A program made the translations under genes and the position numbers. The notes under the pieces are model-generated. The model made no database searches. It was not told the origin of the DNA and saw only the letters and a list, made by a program, of their open reading frames with translations. Below, piece after piece: positions 29,534-38,629 of a stretch of 64,000 nt of DNA. Source of the DNA: Flavobacterium litorale (GTDB lineage Bacteria > Bacteroidota > Bacteroidia > Flavobacteriales > Flavobacteriaceae); the NCBI RefSeq assembly GCF_019613795.1, contig NZ_CP080429.1:2413501-2477500 (forward strand). Reading direction: 5' to 3'. Within the stretch, counting starts at the first letter, position 1; each line of letters starts with the position of its first letter.

Positions 29534-30076
29534 ATGAGTAATACATCCGCCGAATACGACAGCGTAATTAACCATTGCAGGGAGCTGTATGGTAAGAAAA
29601 TGAAAGATTATGGAAGTGCATGGCGCATATTGCGTTTACCGTCGCTTACCGACCAAATTTTTATAAAAGCACAACGCATACGTAGCCTACAAGAGAACGA
29701 TATACGCAAGGTAGATGAAGATGAAACTAGCGAGTTTATAGGTATAATAAACTATTCGGTAATGGCCTTAATACAACTGGACAGAGGTATTGCCATACAA
29801 CCCGACCTTAACGCAGATGAGGCTGTACAACTATACGACGAAAAAATACAAATCACCAAAAGTTTAATGGAAGCTAAAAATCATGATTATGGTGAGGCTT
29901 GGCGCGATATGCGGGTAAGCTCGTTAACCGATTTAATTTTGCAGAAAATACTTCGTGTAAAGCAAATTGAAGATAATAAAGGAAAAACATTAGTATCGGA
30001 AGGGATTGATGCCAACTATCAGGATATGATTAATTATGCCGTTTTTGCCTTAATCCATATGGGCTTTGGGCAATAA
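29534..30076 (+). CDS. DUF1599 domain protein with internal duplication
   Basis: The 180-residue soluble protein consists of two related halves. The first has CRELYGKKMKDYGSAWRILR followed by LPSLTDQIFIKAQRIRSLQ; the second has AKNHDYGEAWRDMRVSSLTD and LILQKILRVKQIED. Each half also ends with a MALIQLDRG or FALIHMGFG helix. This matches DUF1599 (nucleotide modification associated domain). The DYGxAWR signature suggests a nucleotide-binding or metal-binding pocket, but the activity is unknown. It is divergent from folP and leads the run to the DoxX-like gene. Confidence 0.85.
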   Translation: MSNTSAEYDSVINHCRELYGKKMKDYGSAWRILRLPSLTDQIFIKAQRIRSLQENDIRKVDEDETSEFIGIINYSVMALIQLDRGIAIQPDLNADEAVQLYDEKIQITKSLMEAKNHDYGEAWRDMRVSSLTDLILQKILRVKQIEDNKGKTLVSEGIDANYQDMINYAVFALIHMGFGQ

Positions 30077-30110
30077 CAACTCATTAACAAGTTGTACTGT
30101 TATTAAGCGT

Positions 30111-30118
30111 TATATTTG
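30111..30118 (+). promoter_or_regulatory. Candidate -7 box (TATATTTG) before the DoxX-like gene
   Basis: TATATTTG lies 28 bases before the ATG at 30146. A TTG at 30092-30094 gives a spacer of only 16 bases, so the match is weak. Confidence 0.4.
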
Positions 30119-30145
30119 ATAAACTTTTAGATTAACCTACAAGCT

Positions 30146-31129
30146 ATGAAGAAATATTTGCCTGTACTACTAAGAATAATTGTAGCATTTTTATTTTTAA
30201 TTTCGGCAGTAGCCAAAATGTATCCTTCACCCTATTTTGCTATTACTACGTTCGAGGTAAAGCAATTGTATGTAATGGGCTTCTCGGAAAGTTTTGCACC
30301 GTATTTTTCACGAATATTAATCGGGTTAGAGTTGGCTTTGGGATTACTACTGCTACAACCCCATTTTTTAAAAAAACTGGTTATACCAGCTACCATACTA
30401 ATGCTTTTAGTGTTTACTGCACACCTAAGTATAGAAACCATTCAAAATGGTGGTAATAGCGGTAACTGCGGTTGTTTTGGTAGCCTACTACCTATGACGC
30501 CTATTGAAGCTATTATAAAAAATGTAATTGCTATAGTATTATTGGTGTACTTGCAAAAATTATTACCAAAAGGCAACGACCAAAGAAACTTCTGGGTACT
30601 TACAACTGTTACATTTGCCAGTATATTAGCGGTATTTATGCTTGCCCCAATTCAGCCACAAACTACTGTAGTAGGCAATCTAATTGAAGGCAACGAAGTA
30701 GAGGTAACAACAGGCGATGGACCTGCGGCAGTAAAATCGGACTACTCGGCGTACTTCCCCAATATTGATAAAAATAAAAAAATACTTGCCATTTTTGCAC
30801 CTGGATGTGAACATTGTAAAGATACTGCCAAACAACTTACCAAGATGAAGCGCGAAAATGAAGATTTTCCTGAAATTCGAGTACTATTTATGGATGAGGA
30901 AGCCGATTTAATTCCTGAGTTTTTTGAATATGCTGGCGCAGAATATCCATATAAGGTATTGGATATTGTAAACTTCTGGAAAATTTTAGGCGACGAAAAC
31001 GATACTCCTGGTGTTATTTACCTTTGGAATGGTAACGTAGTTAACCAATGGGATGGTATTAACGAAAGGGAGTTTGTTGCCGATGAGTTGATGGAATCGT
31101 TAAACAAACCCGCTTCGGCAATAAAATAA
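30146..31129 (+). CDS. BT_3928-like DoxX membrane protein with C-terminal thioredoxin-like domain
   Basis: The 327-residue protein has an N-terminal four-helix DoxX/MauE-type membrane domain (about 1-165) with FLFLISAVAKMYPSPYFAI, LLGLELALGLLLL-like helices and NGGNSGNCGCFG. The C-terminal domain (about 205-327) is thioredoxin-like, with a CxxC pair in FAPGCEHCKDTAKQL and a cis-Pro-like DTPGVIYLW. It is probably a membrane thiol-redox protein; the partner is unknown. It lies upstream of an ABC permease, a TlpA-like lipoprotein and tpiA in the same direction, so a second redox protein (32286) is in the same run. Confidence 0.82.
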   Translation: MKKYLPVLLRIIVAFLFLISAVAKMYPSPYFAITTFEVKQLYVMGFSESFAPYFSRILIGLELALGLLLLQPHFLKKLVIPATILMLLVFTAHLSIETIQNGGNSGNCGCFGSLLPMTPIEAIIKNVIAIVLLVYLQKLLPKGNDQRNFWVLTTVTFASILAVFMLAPIQPQTTVVGNLIEGNEVEVTTGDGPAAVKSDYSAYFPNIDKNKKILAIFAPGCEHCKDTAKQLTKMKRENEDFPEIRVLFMDEEADLIPEFFEYAGAEYPYKVLDIVNFWKILGDENDTPGVIYLWNGNVVNQWDGINEREFVADELMESLNKPASAIK

Positions 31130-31136
31130 TTTTCGT

Positions 31137-32213
31137 TTGCTCAAGTACTTTTTACAAAAAATAGGCTACGCACTACTCACACTTTTTGGAGTAGTAACGG
31201 TTATATTCTTTTTGTTTACGGTACTGCCTGGCGACCCTGCCCGTATGATGCTCGACCAGAATGAAAACTCGGAGCAATTAGCTATCATCAAAAAAAAATA
31301 TGGGTTTGATAAACCCGTAAGTACACAGTATTTGTACTATTTAAACGACTTATCTCCTATTTCGTTCCATAGTACTACAAAAGGCGATTATACCTATTTA
31401 TTAAAAGGAAAATACAACGCAGCACCATTATTTACAATGGGTACTACAACCACAGTAGTAAAAACACCTTATTTACGCGAGAGCTTCCAGAAAAGTGGTA
31501 AAAAGGTAACACAAGTAATTGGCGATACCTTACCCAACACTATAGTATTAGCATTTAGTGCTATTACCATTGCTATTATTATGGGTATACTACTCGGTAT
31601 TATTTCTGCACTTAATAAAGATACTTGGCTAGATAGGGCAATTGCCCTAATTAGTACGTTGGGTATGAGTTTGCCCTCTTTTTTTTCGGCAATATTGTTT
31701 GCTTGGATATTTGGCTTTTTACTGCATCAATACACCAACCTAAACATGACGGGTAGCTTATACGAAGTAGACGATTTTGGCGAAGGTATTTATATACAGT
31801 GGAAAAATTTAATACTACCCGCTATAGTACTCGGCATTCGCCCTATTGGGGTGGTAACACAACTAATGCGAAACTCATTGTTAGAAGTTATGGGGCAGGA
31901 TTACATCCGTACAGCACGTGCCAAAGGACTGAGCGAAATTCGTATTATACGGAAACACGCCCTAAAAAATGCATTAAACCCTGTAGTTACAGCCGTATCG
32001 GGTTGGTTTGCATCCATGCTGGCAGGAGCTGTTTTTGTAGAGTATATTTTTGGGTGGAACGGTTTAGGTAAAGAAATTGTTGAGGCATTAAACACACTGG
32101 ATTTACCCGTAATTATGGGTGCCGTATTAGTTATAGCCACCACGTTTGTATTAATTAATATTCTGGTAGATGTTATTTATGCTTGGCTCGACCCTAAAAT
32201 ACGCCTTCAATAA
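31137..32213 (+). CDS. Peptide-type ABC transporter permease (DppB/OppB family)
   Basis: The 358-residue permease starts LKYFLQKIGYALLTLFGVVTVIFFLFTVLPGDPARMML, the usual N-terminus of the DppB family, with about six membrane segments. The EAA loop with YIRTARAKGLSEIRII and KHALKNALNPVVT contacts the ATPase, and EYIFGWNGLGKEIVEAL follows. The start codon is TTG at 31137, 7 bases after the previous stop; no ATG lies near. No second permease, ATPase or binding protein is in the window, so its partners are elsewhere. Compared with DppB there is an insert at about 80-120 (YLLKGKYNAAPLFTMGTTTT). Confidence 0.88.
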   Translation: MLKYFLQKIGYALLTLFGVVTVIFFLFTVLPGDPARMMLDQNENSEQLAIIKKKYGFDKPVSTQYLYYLNDLSPISFHSTTKGDYTYLLKGKYNAAPLFTMGTTTTVVKTPYLRESFQKSGKKVTQVIGDTLPNTIVLAFSAITIAIIMGILLGIISALNKDTWLDRAIALISTLGMSLPSFFSAILFAWIFGFLLHQYTNLNMTGSLYEVDDFGEGIYIQWKNLILPAIVLGIRPIGVVTQLMRNSLLEVMGQDYIRTARAKGLSEIRIIRKHALKNALNPVVTAVSGWFASMLAGAVFVEYIFGWNGLGKEIVEALNTLDLPVIMGAVLVIATTFVLINILVDVIYAWLDPKIRLQ

Positions 32214-32285
32214 TTTCACAAAACTATAACGATGTTTAGTAAATAACTGTGTAAGTTTGTTAGGTTAATCGAAATTTAAAAAATA

Positions 32286-32792
32286 ATGAACAAAATGCTA
32301 TTACTACCCATGTTACTACTTACTATAGTAGCATGTACCAAAAAAGAAGAACCAACTAGTTTTACCGAAGAAGCCTTACAGGATAAAATGACGTACATTG
32401 ACGGTACAGAAATGTCGTTTAAAGATGTATTGAACCAATACGAAGGAAAAGTAATTGTTATAGATGTATGGGCATCGTGGTGCCCCGACTGTATTAAAGG
32501 AATGTCGAAAGTAAAAGCATTGCAAGAGCAATTTCCTGAGGTGGCTTACCTGTTTTTATCGTATGATAAAACGCCCGATGCTTGGAAAACGGGTATCGAT
32601 AAATATGATGTAAGAGGAGAGCACTACTTTTTAGGGCATGATGAGTATAAAAATGGTGCTTTTAGAAATTCAATAGAGTTAGACTGGATTCCGCGTTACC
32701 TTGTAGTAGATAAAGAGCGTAATATAGCTATGTACTACGCAAAAGAGGCTGACGACGAAAAAATAATCAACACCTTAAATAAGCTTAAATAA
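32286..32792 (+). CDS. TlpA-like thioredoxin-fold lipoprotein
   Basis: The 168-residue lipoprotein has lipobox VAC (Cys17) after MNKMLLLPMLLLTI. The TlpA/ResA-like domain has VIDVWASWCPDCIKGMSKVK (CPDC active site) and a cis-Pro segment DWIPRYLVVDKERNI. It is likely a membrane-anchored periplasmic thiol-disulfide oxidoreductase. Its stop overlaps the tpiA start by one base, so it is cotranscribed with tpiA; the link is probably positional rather than functional. Confidence 0.88.
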   Translation: MNKMLLLPMLLLTIVACTKKEEPTSFTEEALQDKMTYIDGTEMSFKDVLNQYEGKVIVIDVWASWCPDCIKGMSKVKALQEQFPEVAYLFLSYDKTPDAWKTGIDKYDVRGEHYFLGHDEYKNGAFRNSIELDWIPRYLVVDKERNIAMYYAKEADDEKIINTLNKLK

Positions 32793-33544
32793 TGAGAAAA
32801 CAGATTGTTGCCGGAAACTGGAAGATGAATAATGACAGTAAGCAAACCTCCGATTTGCTAGAGGCGTTATTAGCAAAAAAACCAGCAGAAACTACAACCA
32901 AAATAGTAGTAGCACCTACATTTGTTAACCTACAGGCTGCCGTACAGCAAACTGCAGGAAGTAATGTAATTGTTGCTGCACAAAACATGCACCAAGCCGA
33001 AAGCGGTGCCTATACAGGCGAAGTGGCAGTAGGAATGCTTAAAAGCATTAATGTAAATACGGTAATTTTAGGACACTCTGAAAGGAGAGCTTATTTTGGC
33101 GAAACCAATAGTTTACTTGCCGAAAAAGTAAATACAGCACTAAAACACAACCTTACTATTATATTTTGCTTTGGTGAAGAGTTGGCGGACAGACAATCTG
33201 GAAATCATTTTAATGTAGTAGCATCGCAGTTAAAAGAAGGCTTGTTTCATATTAGCGAAAATCAGTGGTCAAATATTGTATTAGCCTACGAGCCCGTTTG
33301 GGCAATTGGTACAGGCGAAACAGCATCGCCAGAGCAAGCGCAGGAAATGCATGCCTTTATACGTACGTTGCTAAAAGAAAACATCAGCGAAAGCGTTGCC
33401 AATGCAACATCCATATTATATGGCGGTAGTGTAAAACCTGCCAATGCCAACGAAATATTCTCTAAACCCGATGTAGATGGTGGTTTAATAGGAGGTGCGG
33501 CATTACAAGCAGATGATTTTATTGCTATAGTAAATGCCATATAA
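32792..33544 (+). CDS. tpiA: Triose-phosphate isomerase
   Basis: It interconverts dihydroxyacetone phosphate and glyceraldehyde 3-phosphate. The 250-residue barrel has catalytic Lys11 (AGNWKMN), His in LGHSERR, Glu in LAYEPVWAIGTG, the loop-6 region that follows, and phosphate-binding YGGSVKPANA and GGLIGGAAL. It overlaps the TlpA-like gene by one base and ends at a strong terminator. Confidence 0.97.
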   Translation: MRKQIVAGNWKMNNDSKQTSDLLEALLAKKPAETTTKIVVAPTFVNLQAAVQQTAGSNVIVAAQNMHQAESGAYTGEVAVGMLKSINVNTVILGHSERRAYFGETNSLLAEKVNTALKHNLTIIFCFGEELADRQSGNHFNVVASQLKEGLFHISENQWSNIVLAYEPVWAIGTGETASPEQAQEMHAFIRTLLKENISESVANATSILYGGSVKPANANEIFSKPDVDGGLIGGAALQADDFIAIVNAI

Positions 33545-33569
33545 ATAGTTATTATATAAATACCATACT

Positions 33570-33610
33570 AACAAGGGAGCAACTCTACAGTTGCTCCCTT
33601 GTTGTTTACT
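33570..33610 (+). terminator. Terminator of tpiA
   Basis: A 15-bp perfect stem (aacaagggagcaact / agttgctcccttgtt) with a 4-base loop lies 25 bases after the tpiA stop. The gap from here to 33808 is AT-rich and shows no clear promoter box. Confidence 0.88.
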
Positions 33611-33808
33611 ATTATTACTTAACAGTATATCAATATCATAAAAACAAACAATAAGCAGTAAAGTTATGTAATTATAAAGCCGTTGCGGTGAATTTTACAT
33701 TCAATATACATTACGTAATAGTAAGTTAATGTAGTAGTTATTTTTAACTAATAATTAGTTAAAGTACAAAATGGAGATTTGTGGCTATTATTAACAAACT
33801 ACATAACC

Positions 33809-36800
33809 ATGTTAAACAACTACACTAAAAAAATGCTTATGTTACTGGCTTTCTGTATGGTAACATTCGTATCAAGTGCGCAAGAATTAATGCACTACTG
33901 GAATTTTAATGATGTAACAGATGAAATTGAAACCGTTGCTGCCGACTACTCTATAGTAGCTGGAACACCACAAATAACCTACCCTGGTACTGGAGATGGT
34001 TATATGGATGAGGTATCAGGTGATATTTTAAATGCACAAAACGGTTCACCCGCAGGAAACGGGCTACGTCCTAGAAATCCAAGTAATACCCGCTCGTTAG
34101 TAATCGAATTCCCAACTACAGGTTACGAAAACGTAACGGTAGCTTTTGCTACCAGAAGAACAAGTTCGGGCGCTACAGAGCAGTACTATAGCTATAGCCT
34201 AGATGGTGGCAATAACTATAGTAACACAGGGCTTACAACAACTACCTTTTTCCCTACTGAAGATTATGGTTTGGTAACTGTTGACTTTTCGGGTATTGAT
34301 GGTGTAGAAAATAACGCTGATTTTATCTTTAAGATTGATTTTGGTGGCGAAAACGCAGCAGGAAGCAGTGGTAATAACAGATTTGACAATCTTACCGTAA
34401 TGGGTACGCTTATGGACGGTGTAGACGATACTACAGCACCACTTGCTATACTTACCCCTGCCAATGAAGCCAATTTTGTAGCAGTAGATGGTACATTAGA
34501 AATTGCTTTTAACGAGCCTGTACGACTTATAAATGATACGCCTATTACAGATGCTAATGCGGCATCAGTAGTAGAGCTTCGTTTGGATGATGCCGATGGT
34601 ATGGCAGTACCATTTACAACTACCTATGCCAATAATACTATAACAATTATGCCAACAGTTAATTTAATGAACAACCAACAGTACTATGTTGCGTTGTTGG
34701 GTAACACTGTTGAGGATATGAGCGATAATGCTGTAACAGATACGCAAGCAGCAACATTTAATACTATAGCATTACAAACAGCATTTGCTCCTGGCGATAT
34801 GGCCGTAGTGGCTTACAGAATGAACGCTTCTGCTACAGAGGATGAGGTTGCTATTATTACTTTTGTTGATATTACTGAAGGTACATTTATATTCCTTACA
34901 GACTCTAAATACACTAGCAATGCACAACCACAATGTGAAGACGCCCTTATGTGGACAGCTACAAGTTGCGTACCTGCTGGAACTGTAATTACCATACAAA
35001 CAGGAGAAAAAACATCAAACTTAGGAGAAGTAACAGGTAATGACTTTGGGCTTAGCTCCAATGGCGACCAAGTTATTATATACACAGGTTCGGCAGCAAT
35101 GCCAAACTACATTACGGCAATGTCATCTAACGCTTGGCTAGTAGATAATACGTCATGCGGAGGCAATGAGTCCATGCTACCTTTAGGACTTACAGATAGT
35201 GTTAGCTCCATTAACCTTTCTACCGCTCCAGATAATGTAGAGGGTAATACGGTAAATGCCTATTACAATGGTACGCAAGCAGGTTTAATTCCTGACCTTA
35301 AAATGGCAATATTCAACCCTGCTAACTGGGTAGGTACAGCTGCTGGAACACCAGCACAAACATGGCCAACATGGAACTTTCCGAGTGCACCAACCGTACA
35401 AGAAGTTACTGTAGTTAACAATACTACAATACAAATAACATTCAACAACGAACTAAATATGGCATCGGCTACATCAATAGTAAACTATACTGGTATAGCT
35501 GGTTTAGATAATGCCACTGTAAACGGTAACGTAGTAACGCTTAACTATACAACAGCTTTCGAAGTAGGTTCTGATTACCAACTTACGGTAAATAACGTTG
35601 AAGATACTGCTGGATTAGTAATGGCATGCGCTTATGAGTTTAGTTTTGGATACAATACCGAAATAGCTTTCGATATGGATTACATGGTTGTTAATGAAGA
35701 TGCAGGAACAATAAATGTAACACTAAGCCTACTTAACCCTAGTATAGCATCTGTAGATGTTGTTTTAAAAACGTCGCCATTTAGTACCGCAAACGATACC
35801 GATTTTACATACACAACAACAACACTAAACTTTACAGGCACTAGTAATTTAACACAAATCATTAGTATTCCTATTATTGACGATACTGAAGAAGAGCAAC
35901 AAGCAGAATACTTTGTATTAAGCCTTGAAAACAATAACGCTGTTGAAATTGTTGGCGAAACACTAATTACAATATACATTAAGGATAACGACCGTATGGC
36001 ACCACAACCAAGCCAAGATATTGAGCTTGATTATATTGGTAGTTTCGACCCATCGGGTACAGGCAACAGCACATGCGAAATTGTATCGTACGATGCAGGT
36101 TCACAACGTTTATTTACAACAAGTGCCGATGAAGGATTTCTTGATATTATCGATTTCTCTAACCCAGAAGCACCAACTATAGTAATGTCTGTAGATATGA
36201 GTGCTTACGGTGGTATTACCAGTGTAGCAGTACACAACGGTATAGTAGCTGTTGCATCGCCAAATGATGACGAACAACTAAATGGTTCAGTAGTATTTTT
36301 TGATACCGACGGTACATTCCTAAGCCAAGTAACAGTAGGAGCATTACCCGACAATGTTGTATTTACTCCAGACGGTACTAAAGTACTTACAGCTAACGAA
36401 GGACAACCTAACGAAGATTATACGATAGACCCCGAAGGTTCTGTAAGCATAATAGATGTAACAGGTGATATAGCTTCACTAACAAATGCAAACGTTACTA
36501 CAATAGATTTTACAGCATACAATGCACAAGAAGCAACGCTTATTGCAAATGGTGTAAGAAAATTATATACTGCAAGCACATTATCACAAGATTTAGAACC
36601 AGAATATGTTGCTGTAAGTGCTAACTCAGAAACAGCATGGATAACACTACAAGAAAACAACGCCATTGCTGTAATTAACCTAAACAACAACACATTGGTA
36701 GACATTTGGGCGTTAGGTACTAAAGATATGAATGCACCTGGTAACGGTTTTGATATATCTGACAGAAATAGCGAAATACTTATTGCCAACTGGCCAGTAC

Positions 36801-37744
36801 AAGCCTACTACATTCCTGATGCCTTGGCTACATACAATGTAAACGGCACTAATTACATAATTACGGCAAACGAAGGTGACGAGAAAGAGTATGGTGACTT
36901 TGAGGAGCGAACAACTATTGGCAACGACGATTACATGCTTGATGCAGCAGCATACCCACAAGCGGAAATGCTAATGCAAGATTTTAATGCAGGTCGTTTT
37001 AGAGTATCCAACCTTAACGGTGATAGCGACGGAGATACAGACTTTGACCAGATTTACTGTGTAGGTTCGCGCTCATTCTCAATATTCAATGCTGATACTA
37101 AAGACATCGTATTTGATAGTGGAGACGATTTTGAAATGTATATTGCCAACCATCCTAACTTTAGTGCCATCTTTAATTCCGATAATGATGAAAACAACTT
37201 TAAAGGAAGAAGCCGTGCTAAAGGTCCTGAACCAGAAGGAGTTGTTTTAGGAACTATTTCAAATCGTACCTTTGCATTTATCGGTCTGGAGCGCGTTGGT
37301 GGTGTAATGGTATATGATGTTACCGACCCTGCTAACCCCGTATTTGCAGATTATAAGAATACTAGAAATACTACAGCATTTGAAGGTGACCACGCACCAG
37401 AAGGCATTACCTTTATTAGTAGCGACGATAGTCCTAACGATAAAAACTACGTTATTGTTGCTAATGAGGTTAGCGGAACTCTTACCATATTCGAAGTAGA
37501 TACTACTAATTTAAGTACTACCGATTTTGAATATGCACCTAAAACATTTACAATATTCCCTAACCCAGCAAACGATGGTATTGTTTACTTCAATCGTGTT
37601 GCAGATGTTGATGTGTACGACTTAAATGGTAAGTTAATACACTCAGCAAAACAAGCATTAAAAATTAACACAACCAAAATGGCTTCGGGTATGTACATTA
37701 TAAAAACATCCGAAGGTATCGTGAAAAAATTAATCGTTAAGTAA
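33809..37744 (+). CDS. Secreted choice-of-anchor I protein with T9SS type A sorting domain
   Basis: From the ATG at 33809 the protein is 1311 residues with signal peptide ending FVSSAQ. Domains: an N-terminal beta-sandwich (HYWNFND), an SbsA-like Ig domain (about 207-320, LTPANEANFVAVDGTLEIAF), a lamin-tail-like domain (about 327-527), a Calx-beta domain (about 617-729, VVNEDAGTINVTLSL), a choice-of-anchor I beta-propeller (about 737-1240) and a T9SS C-terminal signal (FTIFPNPANDGIVYF ... KKLIVK). The propeller has FDPSGTGNSTCEIVSYD, LTANEGQPNEDY, HAPEGITFI and many acidic loops that may bind calcium. Such proteins are often annotated as alkaline phosphatase-like, but no catalytic residues can be assigned. 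An alternative upstream start 30 bases away lacks a good signal-peptide n-region. Confidence 0.88.
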   Translation: MLNNYTKKMLMLLAFCMVTFVSSAQELMHYWNFNDVTDEIETVAADYSIVAGTPQITYPGTGDGYMDEVSGDILNAQNGSPAGNGLRPRNPSNTRSLVIEFPTTGYENVTVAFATRRTSSGATEQYYSYSLDGGNNYSNTGLTTTTFFPTEDYGLVTVDFSGIDGVENNADFIFKIDFGGENAAGSSGNNRFDNLTVMGTLMDGVDDTTAPLAILTPANEANFVAVDGTLEIAFNEPVRLINDTPITDANAASVVELRLDDADGMAVPFTTTYANNTITIMPTVNLMNNQQYYVALLGNTVEDMSDNAVTDTQAATFNTIALQTAFAPGDMAVVAYRMNASATEDEVAIITFVDITEGTFIFLTDSKYTSNAQPQCEDALMWTATSCVPAGTVITIQTGEKTSNLGEVTGNDFGLSSNGDQVIIYTGSAAMPNYITAMSSNAWLVDNTSCGGNESMLPLGLTDSVSSINLSTAPDNVEGNTVNAYYNGTQAGLIPDLKMAIFNPANWVGTAAGTPAQTWPTWNFPSAPTVQEVTVVNNTTIQITFNNELNMASATSIVNYTGIAGLDNATVNGNVVTLNYTTAFEVGSDYQLTVNNVEDTAGLVMACAYEFSFGYNTEIAFDMDYMVVNEDAGTINVTLSLLNPSIASVDVVLKTSPFSTANDTDFTYTTTTLNFTGTSNLTQIISIPIIDDTEEEQQAEYFVLSLENNNAVEIVGETLITIYIKDNDRMAPQPSQDIELDYIGSFDPSGTGNSTCEIVSYDAGSQRLFTTSADEGFLDIIDFSNPEAPTIVMSVDMSAYGGITSVAVHNGIVAVASPNDDEQLNGSVVFFDTDGTFLSQVTVGALPDNVVFTPDGTKVLTANEGQPNEDYTIDPEGSVSIIDVTGDIASLTNANVTTIDFTAYNAQEATLIANGVRKLYTASTLSQDLEPEYVAVSANSETAWITLQENNAIAVINLNNNTLVDIWALGTKDMNAPGNGFDISDRNSEILIANWPVQAYYIPDALATYNVNGTNYIITANEGDEKEYGDFEERTTIGNDDYMLDAAAYPQAEMLMQDFNAGRFRVSNLNGDSDGDTDFDQIYCVGSRSFSIFNADTKDIVFDSGDDFEMYIANHPNFSAIFNSDNDENNFKGRSRAKGPEPEGVVLGTISNRTFAFIGLERVGGVMVYDVTDPANPVFADYKNTRNTTAFEGDHAPEGITFISSDDSPNDKNYVIVANEVSGTLTIFEVDTTNLSTTDFEYAPKTFTIFPNPANDGIVYFNRVADVDVYDLNGKLIHSAKQALKINTTKMASGMYIIKTSEGIVKKLIVK

Positions 37745-37768
37745 TTTTTCATTTCCAGTTTTAGTTTT

Positions 37769-37800
37769 AATCCTGCCTTAACGGGCAGGATTTTTTTATT
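37769..37800 (+). terminator. Terminator of the choice-of-anchor I gene
   Basis: aatcctgcc and ggcaggatt form a stem with a short loop followed by seven T, 25 bases after the stop. Confidence 0.88.
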
Positions 37801-37829
37801 TTTACAATCTCGCAAAACACAAAACAACC

Positions 37830-38570
37830 ATGAGCAAAGTTTTAAGTCCTATAGTATTGTTCTGGATTATAATAACAATAGCATTTTTATGCTATAAATT
37901 AAAGCGTAAAAAAGCAACCCGTTTTTTTTTAATGCTCGGTTTTATAAATATGTTTTTATTTACATTATCGCCACTACCCGTATATATGTTGCGTGGTTTA
38001 GAGCAACAATACCACCCCATTAAAAACAGACAAATAGCTAAATCTCTGCCTGTGCTAGTTTTAGGAGGTGGGCATACGAAAGATGCTAATATGAATGAAG
38101 TTCACAAACTATCGGAACCTGCATTAAGCAGGTTGGTAGAGGGTATACGTATTTATACTATAATGGAGGGCACAACACTAATATTTTCTGGTTATAGTAA
38201 CAAAATTGGCAAAGTATCACAAGCCGAAGTTATGGCAAAAGCAGCGTTAACGCTAGGTGTGCAGGCTAAAGATACTATTATGCTTACCGAGCCTGCCACT
38301 ACTTGGGACGAGGCTGTTGCCTTTAAAAAACGCTTTGGTACTAAAAAGAAATTTATATTGGTTACAAGTGCCTCGCACATGCCAAGAGCTATGGAAACAT
38401 TTAAAAAACAGGGGTTACACCCCATACCAGCACCTGCTGATTACAGTATAAAGAAAGATCCTGAAACAGCGTTGTATAATTGGTGGCCTTCAACATCTAA
38501 AGCAAAACAAACCGAAAAAGCACTACACGAGTACGTAGGTATACTGTATTACAGATGGTTTAAAGAATAA
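37830..38570 (+). CDS. YdcF/SanA/ElyC family (DUF218) membrane protein
   Basis: The 246-residue protein has two N-terminal membrane helices (about 5-25 and 30-50) and a DUF218 domain: LPVLVLGGGHTKDA, SRLVEGIRIYTIMEGTTLIFSG, TWDEAVAFKKRF, ILVTSASHMPRAMETFKKQGLHPIPAPADY. Family members such as ElyC and SanA act in envelope precursor metabolism; the exact role here is unknown. It is flanked by terminators, so it is monocistronic. Confidence 0.9.
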   Translation: MSKVLSPIVLFWIIITIAFLCYKLKRKKATRFFLMLGFINMFLFTLSPLPVYMLRGLEQQYHPIKNRQIAKSLPVLVLGGGHTKDANMNEVHKLSEPALSRLVEGIRIYTIMEGTTLIFSGYSNKIGKVSQAEVMAKAALTLGVQAKDTIMLTEPATTWDEAVAFKKRFGTKKKFILVTSASHMPRAMETFKKQGLHPIPAPADYSIKKDPETALYNWWPSTSKAKQTEKALHEYVGILYYRWFKE

Positions 38571-38572
38571 AT

Positions 38573-38605
38573 AAAAAATCCCAGAGTTGCTTCTGGGATT
38601 TTTTA
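38573..38605. terminator. Bidirectional terminator between YdcF and glmM
   Basis: aaaaaatcccaga pairs with tctgggatttttt around a 6-base loop. A and T runs on both sides let it serve the convergent ydcF-like gene and glmM. Confidence 0.88.
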
Positions 38606-38629
38606 TTTACGTGAAAAGTAGATACTATA

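Noticed and set aside
32785..33540. Minus-strand open frames opposite tpiA (67 and 84 codons)
   Set aside because: Antisense of a fully recognised gene, with no family match.
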